Shown here: positions 26,352-34,713 of the stretch, in pieces
How positions within the stretch are numbered: position 1 is the stretch's first letter
Layout: the number at the start of each line of letters is the position of its first letter
From: Psychroserpens mesophilus
Lineage (GTDB): Bacteria; Bacteroidota; Bacteroidia; Flavobacteriales; Flavobacteriaceae
Direction of reading: 5' to 3'
NCBI RefSeq assembly: GCF_000826645.1
Contig: NZ_JXJP01000008.1
Coordinates: forward strand, 496,001 to 560,000
DNA: 64,000 nt
The notes under the pieces: model-generated
What the model was told of the DNA's origin: nothing
The model's database searches: none
The model's input: the letters and a program-made list of their open reading frames with translations, nothing else
Made by a program: the position numbers and the translations under genes

Positions 26352-27350
26352 TTAAACATTAAGCATCTTCCAGAGTTTATCCTTTAATTCTGTAATGCCT
26401 TTTTGAGCAACAGAAGATATAAACATATAATCAATTGGTAAGGTGTTATCTAATTCTGCTTTCATTTCTGCCTGAAGCTCTTCATCAAGCATATCACTTT
26501 TAGAAATGGCAATCATTCGTTCTTTATCCAGCATTTCAGAATTGTAACGCTTGAGTTCATCTAACAAAATATCGTATTGTTTACGAATATCTTTAGCATC
26601 TGCAGGAATTAAAAACAGCAAAATAGAATTGCGTTCAATATGACGCAAAAAGTAGTGACCAAGTCCTTTACCTTCGGCTGCACCTTCGATAATTCCCGGA
26701 ATATCTGCCATGACAAAGGTTTGAAAATCGCGATACTTCACGATTCCTAAATTAGGTTTAAGGGTTGTAAACTCGTAATCGGCAATTTTAGGTTTTGCAG
26801 CAGTGATCACAGATAGCAAGGTCGATTTTCCAGCATTTGGAAATCCAACCAGACCAACATCTGCTAATACTTTAAGCTCTAAAGTCACATGCTTTTCTTC
26901 CAGAGGTTCTCCAGGTTGTGCATAACGTGGTGTTTGGTTTGTAGAGCTTTTAAAATGCCAGTTTCCTAGTCCGCCACGACCACCTTGAGCAACGATTCGT
27001 TCTTCGTTGTTTTCGGTAATTTCAAACAAAACTTCGTCGGTTTCGGTATCTTTAATCACAGTTCCTAAAGGCACATCTAGATAGACATCTTCACCATCAG
27101 CACCAGAACTTCTGCTCTTACTTCCATGTTCGCCATGGCCAGCTCTGGCATGACGTTTAAATTTGAGGTGTAATAAGGTCCATAGATTTTCATTACCACG
27201 AATGATAATGTGACCTCCTCGTCCACCATCGCCTCCATCTGGACCACCTTTCTCTATATATTTTTCGCGATGTAAATGCGCAGAACCTTGTCCGCCTTTA
27301 CCAGAAGACACGTGCATTTTTACGTAATCAACGAAATTTCCTTCAGTCAT
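26352..27350 (-). CDS. obgE: GTPase Obg
   Basis: 332 residues. The N-terminal Obg fold is glycine-rich ([36 protein letters not shown]). The GTPase domain has G1 GFPNAGKST, the TTLKPNLG switch I, G3 DIPGIIEGA and G4 SKSD (canonical NKxD is replaced by SKSD, common in this family). It lacks the variable C-terminal OCT domain. Obg assists 50S ribosome assembly and links growth to nucleotide levels. It lies 113 bases downstream of the hpt-adk gene on the same strand. Confidence 0.95.
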   Translation of the reverse strand: MTEGNFVDYVKMHVSSGKGGQGSAHLHREKYIEKGGPDGGDGGRGGHIIIRGNENLWTLLHLKFKRHARAGHGEHGSKSRSSGADGEDVYLDVPLGTVIKDTETDEVLFEITENNEERIVAQGGRGGLGNWHFKSSTNQTPRYAQPGEPLEEKHVTLELKVLADVGLVGFPNAGKSTLLSVITAAKPKIADYEFTTLKPNLGIVKYRDFQTFVMADIPGIIEGAAEGKGLGHYFLRHIERNSILLFLIPADAKDIRKQYDILLDELKRYNSEMLDKERMIAISKSDMLDEELQAEMKAELDNTLPIDYMFISSVAQKGITELKDKLWKMLNV

Positions 27351-27356
27351 TTGTTT

Positions 27357-27450
27357 TTGTTTAGTTGTTTAATGTTTTGTGTAGTTGTTTAGCTGTGTAT
27401 GTGTTTGATGTAAACATTTTATAAATTATAAAATCCAAACAACTAAACAA
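27357..27450. repeat. Long-spaced perfect inverted repeat
   Basis: TTGTTTAGTTGTTT (27357-27370) and AAACAACTAAACAA (27437-27450) are perfect 14-base complements 66 bases apart, filling the gap between obgE and hpt-adk. A further GTAGTTGTTTAG lies inside at 27381. It could fold in RNA or be a small repeat family member. Confidence 0.55.
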
Positions 27451-27463
27451 ATAAACGTCGCAA

Positions 27464-28573
27464 CTAAAGCTTATCAATTACCGCATTAAGACGCTTAGTA
27501 ATTTCACTAATGCTTCCGACGCCATCAACTCCAAAATATTTATCCTGAGCTGAGTAATAGTCTTTCAAAATAGCTGTTTTTTTGTAATATTCGGTGATTC
27601 TGTTTCTAATAATAGACTCGTCAGCATCATCCTTTCTACCACTTGTTTTTCCGCGTTCTAATAAACGTCCAACCAAAACTTCATCATCCACTTCAAGAGC
27701 AATCATAGCATTTATCTGAGAATCTTTAGAATCCATTAATTTATCTAAGGCTTCGGCCTGAGCATTTGTTCTTGGAAAGCCATCAAAAATAAAGCCCTTA
27801 GCATCACTATTTTTTTCAACCTCAGCACTCAACATATCAATAGTAACCTGATCTGGAACCAACTCACCTTTATCCATAAAAGATTTAGCAAGCATCCCTA
27901 AAGCGGTTTCATTTTTTATATTGTATCGAAACACATCTCCTGTAGAAATATGAACTAGGTTGTATTTGTCTTTTAAAAATTCTGCTTGCGTTCCTTTACC
28001 TGCACCTGGAGGTCCAAATAGCACTAAATTTGTCATGTGTTGTGTTGTTTTTAATTGATATATTTCTGGTAAATCTCTACCTAATCCGTTGTAATCTAAT
28101 CCATAACCTACGATGAATTTATTTGGTATTTCGAGACCTACATAATGTAATTTAAAATCTTTTTTATAAGCTTCTGGTTTATAAAATAAGGTTGCTATTC
28201 TGAGTTCACCAACATTTTCATTTTCAAAAATGCGATGCACTTCTTCCAACGTATTACCAGAATCGATAATATCTTCAAGAATAATCACTTTTCTACCTGT
28301 CAGATCCTGAGTTAACCCAATAAGTCGTTGAATGTCTTCGGAAGATTTTATGCCTTCATAAGACGCCAACTTGATAAATGTCACTTCACATGGCTTTGGA
28401 TATTTTTTTACAAAATCACTCACGAACATGAACGATCCATTTAAAATCCCAATAAAAACAGGTACATCGTCTTTAAAATCATTTGCAATCTCATCAACCA
28501 TTCTCTGTACAGCAGTATCTATTTCTGCTTCAGAAATAAAAGGTTTAAAGTATAAATCGTTGAGCTTAATCAC
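27464..28573 (-). CDS. adk: Hypoxanthine phosphoribosyltransferase-adenylate kinase fusion
   Basis: 369 residues. Residues 1-175 are a purine phosphoribosyltransferase: ILNGSFMFVSDF and the PRPP loop EDIIDSGNT (100-108). From Met180 the protein is a normal short adenylate kinase: P-loop GPPGAGKGT (187-195), STGDVFR, GFPRTNAQAEAL and LLERGKTSGRKDDA. No stop codon lies between; the linker is only a few residues (LKTTQH). Thus salvage of hypoxanthine/guanine and AMP phosphorylation are in one chain. The ATG at 28034-28036 could also start a separate Adk. CAAAGATA at 28595-28602 may be the -7 box on the coding strand. Confidence 0.92.
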   Translation of the reverse strand: MIKLNDLYFKPFISEAEIDTAVQRMVDEIANDFKDDVPVFIGILNGSFMFVSDFVKKYPKPCEVTFIKLASYEGIKSSEDIQRLIGLTQDLTGRKVIILEDIIDSGNTLEEVHRIFENENVGELRIATLFYKPEAYKKDFKLHYVGLEIPNKFIVGYGLDYNGLGRDLPEIYQLKTTQHMTNLVLFGPPGAGKGTQAEFLKDKYNLVHISTGDVFRYNIKNETALGMLAKSFMDKGELVPDQVTIDMLSAEVEKNSDAKGFIFDGFPRTNAQAEALDKLMDSKDSQINAMIALEVDDEVLVGRLLERGKTSGRKDDADESIIRNRITEYYKKTAILKDYYSAQDKYFGVDGVGSISEITKRLNAVIDKL

Positions 28574-28641
28574 TTGTTTTCAAATTTAAAAAAACAAAGA
28601 TAATCAATAGATTGTCGAATACCGATTTTTGAATTCCATTT

Positions 28642-28675
28642 TTGCTATGGCTTTCTATTTTATAATGTATTTTTG
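28642..28675 (+). promoter_or_regulatory. Putative purK-purE promoter
   Basis: TTG (28642-28644) and TATTTTTG (28668-28675) fit the Bacteroidota -33/-7 pattern TTG-N(19-23)-TAnnTTTG with 23 bases between, 74 bases ahead of the purK start. Confidence 0.45.
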
Positions 28676-28749
28676 TAGTGCAATATTTCGAATTTTAAAG
28701 CAGAAGACGTTTTAGCTGCACTCATGGTCACAATTATTACTAATTACAA

Positions 28750-29907
28750 ATGACAAATTATTTTTCTTCAGATTTCAAACTCGGTATTCTTGGTGGTGGT
28801 CAATTAGGCAAAATGATGCTTTACACCACTAGAAAGTTTGACATTTCAACGTATGTCATGGATGCCAGTGATGAAGCGCCTTGTAAAATTGCCTGCAATA
28901 CATTCATCAAAGGTGACTTAATGAATTATGACGATGTTTATAATTTTGGAAAACAGGTAGATCTTCTCACTTTTGAAATTGAAAATGTCAATGTGAATGC
29001 TTTAGAGGCTTTGGAAAAAGAAGGCAAAAAAGTGTATCCGACTTCAAAAACACTGCGCGCTATTCAAAATAAAGCCACTCAGAAATTATTTTACAGAGAT
29101 CATCAAATTCCAACATCAGATTTTACGCGATTTGCATACCTTTCTGAAATTGAAGATGCTATCGACAATGGTGGATTGGAATTTCCGTTCGTCTGGAAAG
29201 CTGCTCAATTTGGTTACGATGGGAATGGTGTAAAAGTCGTACGAGAACTTTCCGATTTAGACACTTTACCAAAAGGCGAATGTATTGCTGAAGACTTAAT
29301 CCCATTTAAAAATGAATTAGCAGTAATAGTTGCCAGAAATCCTTCAGGTGATACAAAAACTTATCCTGTTGTAGAAATGGAATTTCACCCAGAAGCCAAT
29401 CAGGTTGAATACGTTATTTGTCCGGCACGAATAGATGATTCTGTTGCGAAAAAAGCGACAGAGGTTGCTTTGAAAGTTTCAAAAGCTTTTAATCATGTCG
29501 GACTCCTAGCTGTTGAAATGTTTCAAACTCAAGAGGATCAGATCTTAGTGAATGAAGTTGCTCCAAGACCACATAATTCGGGCCATCAAACCATTGAAGC
29601 CAGCTATACATCGCAATTTGAACAACATGTTCGCGCCATTTTAGATTTACCTTTAGGTCAAACGGAAAGCAAAGTTGGTGGTATCATGGTTAATCTGGTT
29701 GGTGCTGAAGGCCATACTGGTGACGTTGTTTACGAACATATAGAAGATATTATGAAACTAGATGGTGTAACACCTCATATTTATGGAAAAAAACACACCA
29801 GACCGTTCCGTAAAATGGGACATGTGACCATTGTAAATGAAGATTTAAATAAGGCAAGAGCAATTGCTGAAATTGTAAAAAACACAATAAAAGTTATAAG
29901 TAAGTAA
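28750..29907 (+). CDS. purK: 5-(carboxyamino)imidazole ribonucleotide synthase
   Basis: 385 residues, an ATP-grasp enzyme that carboxylates AIR to N5-CAIR in purine synthesis. [13 protein letters not shown] is the N-terminal signature; [20 protein letters not shown] is the ATP-grasp region; [20 protein letters not shown] is the C-terminal metal/substrate motif. Full length. purE follows after one base, the usual operon order. Confidence 0.96.
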   Translation: MTNYFSSDFKLGILGGGQLGKMMLYTTRKFDISTYVMDASDEAPCKIACNTFIKGDLMNYDDVYNFGKQVDLLTFEIENVNVNALEALEKEGKKVYPTSKTLRAIQNKATQKLFYRDHQIPTSDFTRFAYLSEIEDAIDNGGLEFPFVWKAAQFGYDGNGVKVVRELSDLDTLPKGECIAEDLIPFKNELAVIVARNPSGDTKTYPVVEMEFHPEANQVEYVICPARIDDSVAKKATEVALKVSKAFNHVGLLAVEMFQTQEDQILVNEVAPRPHNSGHQTIEASYTSQFEQHVRAILDLPLGQTESKVGGIMVNLVGAEGHTGDVVYEHIEDIMKLDGVTPHIYGKKHTRPFRKMGHVTIVNEDLNKARAIAEIVKNTIKVISK

Positions 29908-29908
29908 T

Positions 29909-30391
29909 ATGGGAAAAGTAGCAATTATTATGGGAAGCAAAAGTGATCTTCCAGTTATGCAAGATGCTATTGATATTTTAAAAGAATTTAAAATTGATGT
30001 TGAAGTAGATATTGTTTCAGCACACAGAACACCAGAAAAAATGTTCGATTTCGGAAAAAACGCACATTCTCGAGGCATCAATGTCATCATTGCTGGTGCT
30101 GGAGGCGCTGCGCATTTGCCAGGAATGGTAGCGTCGTTATCACCTTTACCTGTTATTGGAGTTCCTGTAAAAAGCAGTAATTCAATTGACGGTTGGGATT
30201 CTGTCCTATCTATTTTACAAATGCCAGGTGGAGTTCCTGTAGCGACTGTAGCTTTGAATGGCGCAAAAAATGCTGGTATTTTAGCAGCACAGATTATAGG
30301 AGCTTCAGATAAAGACATTCAGAACACAATAATAACTTACAAAGAAAGTTTAAAAACGAAGGTTATCGATTCTTCAAAAGATTTAGCATAA
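29909..30391 (+). CDS. purE: N5-CAIR mutase
   Basis: 160 residues. It converts N5-CAIR to CAIR, directly after Pur[15 protein letters not shown] is the N-terminal CO2-binding motif with SDx[14 protein letters not shown] contributes the catalytic His; [17 protein letters not shown] and [20 protein letters not shown] are the other conserved segments of class I PurE. It ends in a strong terminator whose stem begins two bases after the stop codon. Confidence 0.96.
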   Translation: MGKVAIIMGSKSDLPVMQDAIDILKEFKIDVEVDIVSAHRTPEKMFDFGKNAHSRGINVIIAGAGGAAHLPGMVASLSPLPVIGVPVKSSNSIDGWDSVLSILQMPGGVPVATVALNGAKNAGILAAQIIGASDKDIQNTIITYKESLKTKVIDSSKDLA

Positions 30392-30392
30392 A

Positions 30393-30418
30393 AAAACCTC
30401 GCTATAAGACGAGGTTTT
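30393..30418 (+). terminator. purK-purE terminator
   Basis: AAAACCTCG (30393-30401) pairs with CGAGGTTTT (30410-30418) over an 8-base loop and ends in a T-run, immediately after the purE stop. Confidence 0.85.
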
Positions 30419-30469
30419 TAAGCTATTAATCAACTATTTGTATAGAGTTGGTTAACTCCTTTAAAAATA

Positions 30470-30503
30470 ATTATGACAAAACTAAAATTTATTTTGTCAT
30501 AAT
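30470..30503. promoter_or_regulatory. 12-bp inverted repeat between purE and the M3 peptidase gene
   Basis: ATTATGACAAAA (30470-30481) and TTTTGTCATAAT (30492-30503) are perfect complements around a 10-base AT-rich loop, about 105 bases before the peptidase start. No T-run follows the arm, so an operator or leader hairpin is more likely than a terminator. Confidence 0.45.
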
Positions 30504-30607
30504 ATCAAAAAGTTATGATAAATAATAAACAAAGTAATTCACAATTTGCATTATCGTAAGGAAACGACTACTATTTAGGTATTTATCTTACAAATTCATA
30601 AAACACC

Positions 30608-32641
30608 ATGACAATTTTAAATACACCTTTCAATACATTATATCAAACTGCTCCATTTTCGAAAATTAAAAACGAGGATTATTTACCCGCTTTTTTAGAA
30701 GCCATAAAAGATGCTAAAGCAGAAATTGAAACCATAACAACCAATCCTGAAACACCAACGTTTGAAAACACTATCGAAGCCTTAGATTTTTCAGGTGAGC
30801 AATTAGATCGAATTTCCAGCATTTTCTTTAATTTGAATAGTGCTGAAACAAATGACACCATTCAAAAAATCGCTCAAGAAGTTTCTCCATTACTTTCAGA
30901 ATTTAGTAATGATATTACATTAAATGAAGATTTATTCAAACGTGTAAAAACTGTTTATGACAATAAGGATAGTTTTAAACTAACAACAGAGCAAAAAACC
31001 TTACTCGATAAAAAGTATAAAGGCTTTTCAAGAAATGGTGCTAATTTACCTGAAAACAAGAAAAGTCGTCTTCGTGAAATCGATAAACAACTAAGTCAGT
31101 TAAAACTAAAATTTGGTGAAAATGTATTAGCAGAAACTAATGCTTACGAATTACATATCACCAACGAAGATGACTTATCAGGATTACCTGAAGGCGCCAA
31201 AGAAGCTGCTCAGCAACTGGCAGAAGCAAAAGGAAAAGAAGGCTGGCTAATTACTTTAGATTATCCGAGTTATATTCCGTTTATGACTTATGCCGACAAT
31301 AGAGAATTGAGAAAAGAACTCGCTATTGCTGCTGGAGCTAAAGCATTTAAAGGCGACAAACTTGACAATCAAGAGAATGTTTTACAAATTGCGAAGCTTC
31401 GTCATGAACGTGCCAATCTATTAGGTTACAAAACACATGCACATTTTGTATTGGAGGAACGCATGGCAAAAACACCTGAAAAGGTAAAACAATTTCTAAA
31501 CGAACTTTTAGAAAAAGCAAAACCAGCTGCTGAAATAGAGTTTAAAAACCTTGAAGACTTTGCTAAAGATTTAGATGGTATTGAAACTCTTCAAAAATGG
31601 GATGGTTCCTATTATTCTGAAAAATTAAAGCAAAAATTATACAGTTTAGATGACGAACAGCTCAAGCCGTATTTCAAATTAGAAAATGTTATTGATGGTG
31701 TATTTGCTATTGCCGAACGTTTATACGATTTGAAGTTTGAAGAAATCGATACGATTGACAAGTATCATGAAGATGTGTTAACCTACAAAGTAACAGATTC
31801 ACAAGGCAATTTGGTCTCAATTTTTTATGCTGATTTTTTCCCTAGACCTGGCAAACGAAATGGTGCCTGGATGACGGTTTACAAACCACAGTATATCAAA
31901 AATGGTGAAAATAGCAGACCGCATATTTCTATCGTATGTAACTTTACGAAACCGACAAAAAGCAAACCTTCACTGTTAACCTTTAATGAAGTAACGACGT
32001 TATTTCATGAGTTCGGTCATGCGCTTCATGGCATGTTGGCCAACACTACGTATCCGAGTTTATCTGGAACAAGTGTGTTCTGGGATTTTGTTGAGTTACC
32101 AAGTCAGGTTTTAGAAAACTGGTGTTACGAAAAAGAAGCCTTAGAATTGTTTGCAACTCATTATGAAACAGGAGAACTCATTCCGATGGAACTTATTGAA
32201 AAAATAAAAGCTTCAGCAACCTTTCATGAAGGCATGCAGACCTTAAGACAAATAAGTTTTGGATTATTAGATCTGAGTTGGCATAGTCAAAACCCAAACG
32301 CTATTACTTCGGTAAAAGCACATGAACATAAAGCATTTGAAAACACCAAATTGTATCCTGATGTGGCTGAAAACTGTATGAGTACGTCATTCTCTCATAT
32401 TTTCCAAGGTGGCTACAGTTCTGGCTACTATAGTTACAAATGGGCTGAAGTGTTAGATGCAGATGCGTTCGAATACTTTTTAGAACAAGGTGTGTTTGAT
32501 AAAAACGTTGCTCAAAAATTTAAAGATCATATCTTATCACAAGGAGGTATTGAAGATCCGATGACGCTTTACAAACGCTTCAGAGGAAAAGAACCTCAGC
32601 CTGATGCATTATTAAAACGCGCTGGATTGATAGCGAAATAG
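30608..32641 (+). CDS. M3-family metallopeptidase (oligopeptidase A/dipeptidyl carboxypeptidase type)
   Basis: 677 residues, no signal peptide. The zinc site HEFGH is at 467-471 in TTLFHEFGHALHGML, with the downstream Glu ligand in FVELPSQVLENW. PHISIVCNF and the late FSHIFQGGYSSGYYSYKWAE are typical of the M3 Dcp/OpdA clade. Length matches the family. These peptidases degrade oligopeptides in the cytosol or periplasm; without a signal sequence the cytosol is more likely. A single gene with its own upstream hairpin. Confidence 0.93.
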   Translation: MTILNTPFNTLYQTAPFSKIKNEDYLPAFLEAIKDAKAEIETITTNPETPTFENTIEALDFSGEQLDRISSIFFNLNSAETNDTIQKIAQEVSPLLSEFSNDITLNEDLFKRVKTVYDNKDSFKLTTEQKTLLDKKYKGFSRNGANLPENKKSRLREIDKQLSQLKLKFGENVLAETNAYELHITNEDDLSGLPEGAKEAAQQLAEAKGKEGWLITLDYPSYIPFMTYADNRELRKELAIAAGAKAFKGDKLDNQENVLQIAKLRHERANLLGYKTHAHFVLEERMAKTPEKVKQFLNELLEKAKPAAEIEFKNLEDFAKDLDGIETLQKWDGSYYSEKLKQKLYSLDDEQLKPYFKLENVIDGVFAIAERLYDLKFEEIDTIDKYHEDVLTYKVTDSQGNLVSIFYADFFPRPGKRNGAWMTVYKPQYIKNGENSRPHISIVCNFTKPTKSKPSLLTFNEVTTLFHEFGHALHGMLANTTYPSLSGTSVFWDFVELPSQVLENWCYEKEALELFATHYETGELIPMELIEKIKASATFHEGMQTLRQISFGLLDLSWHSQNPNAITSVKAHEHKAFENTKLYPDVAENCMSTSFSHIFQGGYSSGYYSYKWAEVLDADAFEYFLEQGVFDKNVAQKFKDHILSQGGIEDPMTLYKRFRGKEPQPDALLKRAGLIAK

Positions 32642-32667
32642 ATCGTATTTCTAGCACTATCTATTAG

Positions 32668-32925
32668 ACTTCAACTACACGCGATCTGAGACCTAAACCA
32701 ACAGACAATGAAACCTTAATGAGAAGTTTTAGGAAGGTGATGAAGGTTCCATTTGGAGTTTCTCATCCTAAATGGCTCATTAAGTCTGGAGCTAAATTAA
32801 TTGGAACTGAAGCTGAATTAGTTCTTAAAAGCAGAAATGTAATCCCTCAGCGATTATTACATAGTGGCTTTAAATTCCAATTTGTTCAAATAGAAAAGGC
32901 CTTATCGAATTTATTACTATCCTAA
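32668..32925 (+). pseudogene. Remnant of a TIGR01777/YfcH-type NAD-dependent epimerase (DUF1731 part)
   Basis: The open stretch after an in-frame TAG (32665-32667) encodes about 85 residues. Its body, LKSRNVIPQRLLHSGFKFQF then IEKALSNLL, matches the C-terminal DUF1731 domain of YfcH/SDR39U1-type epimerases (consensus LLLSGQRVLPKRLLEAGFxF...LEEALRDLL). The preceding PKPTDNETLMRSFRKVMK looks like the end of their Rossmann part. The Rossmann domain with its GGTG motif and YxxxK is absent and the space upstream belongs to the peptidase gene. It is therefore a truncated relic. An ATG at 32719 gives a 68-residue frame that may or may not be translated. Confidence 0.7.
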
Positions 32926-32937
32926 TGTTTTATTGCT

Positions 32938-32945
32938 TATTTTTG
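32938..32945 (+). promoter_or_regulatory. Putative sigma-factor gene -7 element
   Basis: TATTTTTG matches TAnnTTTG, 24 bases before the sigma-factor ATG. No clear TTG at -33. Confidence 0.4.
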
Positions 32946-32969
32946 AAATAAAAATTTTCAGAAAGAGAA

Positions 32970-33521
32970 ATGCCAAAACACGTTATTGATCCTAACCAAT
33001 GGATAAATTTGTATTCCGATTATCTTTTTAATTACACAATCACAAGAGTAAATGATAGTGAAATTGCGAAAGATTTGGTTCAGGATACGTTTGTTGCTGG
33101 TTTAAAATCTATGAAAAATTTTAAAGGAGAAGCCAGTGAGCGTACCTGGCTAATCTCCATTTTAAAACGAAAAATTATTGATCATTATCGTAAAATGAAT
33201 TCTAATAAAGGTAAAGCCGAAGTTAGAATGACTTACAGTACAGACGAAAATGAAGGAGATTGGCTTGAAGAACGTGTGGCTGATCCTTTTGATAAAACGG
33301 CTGAAGACACTATTGAAAATACCGAATTAGGTTTCGCAATCGATCAATGTTTAGAGAAATTACCAGAAAAGCAAGCGAAAGTTTTTGAAATGAAAACTAT
33401 TTTAAATTATGACACTGAAGCTATTTGTAATGAATTGAATATTACTGCGTCTAATTTATGGGTAATTATCCATAGAGCTAGAGTCGCTATGGCAAGCTGT
33501 CTTGAAAAAAATTGGTTTTAA
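32970..33521 (+). CDS. Sigma-70 family (ECF-type) RNA polymerase sigma factor
   Basis: 183 residues. Region 2 (about 10-80) contains AKDLVQDTFVAGLKSMKNF and ASERTWLISILKRKIIDHYR, typical of ECF sigma factors. Region 4 (about 125-180) contains LEKLPEKQAKVFEMKTI and ICNELNITASNLWVIIHRAR, with the DNA-recognition helix. No region 3. The partner gene starts two bases after its stop, and encodes a Cys/His-rich small protein, the usual anti-sigma arrangement in Bacteroidota. Target promoters cannot be predicted. Confidence 0.92.
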   Translation: MPKHVIDPNQWINLYSDYLFNYTITRVNDSEIAKDLVQDTFVAGLKSMKNFKGEASERTWLISILKRKIIDHYRKMNSNKGKAEVRMTYSTDENEGDWLEERVADPFDKTAEDTIENTELGFAIDQCLEKLPEKQAKVFEMKTILNYDTEAICNELNITASNLWVIIHRARVAMASCLEKNWF

Positions 33522-33523
33522 TA

Positions 33524-33775
33524 ATGAAAGGTAAATTTTTTATTCCATGTGATGAAGCGAATCATGTCTGTGATAAAACACAATACAAAGAGGCAACGCT
33601 GTGGGAAAAAATTAAGTTAAATATTCATTTAATTTATTGCTTTGCGTGCAGAAAATACACAAAGAAAAATTCGAAATTAACAAAACTTGTGGCAAAAAAA
33701 TCTGTGACCATGGACACTGCTGCTAAAGCAAGTTTGAAATCTGCTTTTGAAAAAGAATTAGCTAAGCACCAATAA
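33524..33775 (+). CDS. Small zinc-finger anti-sigma-like protein
   Basis: 83 residues from the ATG at 33524. The motif NIHLIYCFACRKY has the Hx3Cx2C zinc-binding core of ZAS-type anti-sigma domains, preceded by IPCDEANHVCDKTQY with two further Cys. There is no membrane segment, so it would be a soluble, redox- or metal-responsive partner of the sigma factor encoded two bases upstream. Anti-sigma activity is inferred from motif and coupling. Its last 18 bases overlap the end of the convergent UbiA-like gene. Confidence 0.75.
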   Translation: MKGKFFIPCDEANHVCDKTQYKEATLWEKIKLNIHLIYCFACRKYTKKNSKLTKLVAKKSVTMDTAAKASLKSAFEKELAKHQ

Positions 33776-34591
33776 CACCAACAACCAGAAAATAGGTAAA
33801 CTTTCTACCCAAAAAGCACTGTAATATTTTCCTTGTTGCTGTGTTGAAAATTTTAAAAATAAAACGCTTACTAAAACTATTCCTATCAATGATAGTAAGT
33901 GATTTATATGGATATTATTCTTAAAATATTCTAAAGACACTAACACTAACGACAGTAATAACCCAGCAACTTTTGTTGACCTCACTCCTATACGCTGCGG
34001 AATGGTTGATAATTTCAAACTATCATAATTCAAATCTCTGATTTCAAAAGGCAACATAAGTAAGACGACAAAAATAAAACGTTGTACTGCGCTAATAATA
34101 ACATCGTCAAATATTTCAAATTCATTATTAATTAAAGGCAGGCATACGGTTACTCCTGACCAAACTAATGCAATGATATAAATTTTAAGTCCGCTAATAC
34201 TTCGTAATTTTTTCTTCTTATCCACAAAAATACGATTGGGCAATAATGGAATTGCATACAAAAATGTGACAGCTCCAAATATTAGAATTGCAATTAGTGA
34301 AGCCGTATTTAATCGTAACGCAAAAAAGCACATGGCTAAAAAACAAAGTAAAGAAAATACTTGAATGGCCTTTAGCTTGTTAGAAAGGCTTCTATGATGA
34401 AATTTTGCCAATCCAAAATACTTTACAAAGTTATAACCTGTAATAGAAGCAAATCCCACAAAACATAACAAATTTGAATCTATGGAAACATTAAATTCTA
34501 AATAGGTAACACACGTCATTGCAACGATGGCTAAAGCCACATGAATACTACTGTTGATATAAAAATCAAATACCGTTTTTAAGACACGCAT
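33758..34591 (-). CDS. Divergent UbiA-superfamily-like membrane protein
   Basis: 277 residues with about eight membrane helices. The topology and the conserved late motif MLPFEIRDLNYDS (second Asp-rich motif, RDxxxD) with TIPQRIGV resemble UbiA-type prenyltransferases. The first Asp-rich site, normally NxxxDxxxD, reads TGYNFVKYFGLAKFH, keeping the Asn but having Lys where Asp is expected. It may have lost prenyltransfer or use another substrate. It is convergent with the anti-sigma gene and divergent from gcvP. Confidence 0.65.
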   Translation of the reverse strand: MRVLKTVFDFYINSSIHVALAIVAMTCVTYLEFNVSIDSNLLCFVGFASITGYNFVKYFGLAKFHHRSLSNKLKAIQVFSLLCFLAMCFFALRLNTASLIAILIFGAVTFLYAIPLLPNRIFVDKKKKLRSISGLKIYIIALVWSGVTVCLPLINNEFEIFDDVIISAVQRFIFVVLLMLPFEIRDLNYDSLKLSTIPQRIGVRSTKVAGLLLSLVLVSLEYFKNNIHINHLLSLIGIVLVSVLFLKFSTQQQGKYYSAFWVESLPIFWLLVLLVLS

Positions 34592-34677
34592 AACACAAAA
34601 ATAACGAAACTGTTAATAACCAATTCAAATGGTTGAAAAGTTTCATTTTCGTTAACATTTTAAGGTCAATAATTCCT

Positions 34678-34685
34678 TAATTTTG
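34678..34685 (+). promoter_or_regulatory. Putative gcvP -7 element
   Basis: TAATTTTG matches TAnnTTTG, 28 bases before the gcvP ATG. Upstream, TAACGAAA (34602-34609) and TTTCGTTA (34647-34654) are inverted complements flanking a smaller AACCA/TGGTT hairpin, a possible operator in the divergent gap. Confidence 0.45.
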
Positions 34686-34713
34686 CATCATAAAATTCAA
34701 CACAAATAATTTA

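Noticed and set aside
29845-30318. 157-codon open frame on the minus strand across purK/purE
   Set aside because: Overlaps two well-supported purine genes and has no recognisable motif.
34592-34713. Glycine riboswitch before gcvP
   Set aside because: The gap is only 122 bases and shows no glycine-riboswitch consensus; only inverted repeats and a TAnnTTTG box are visible.
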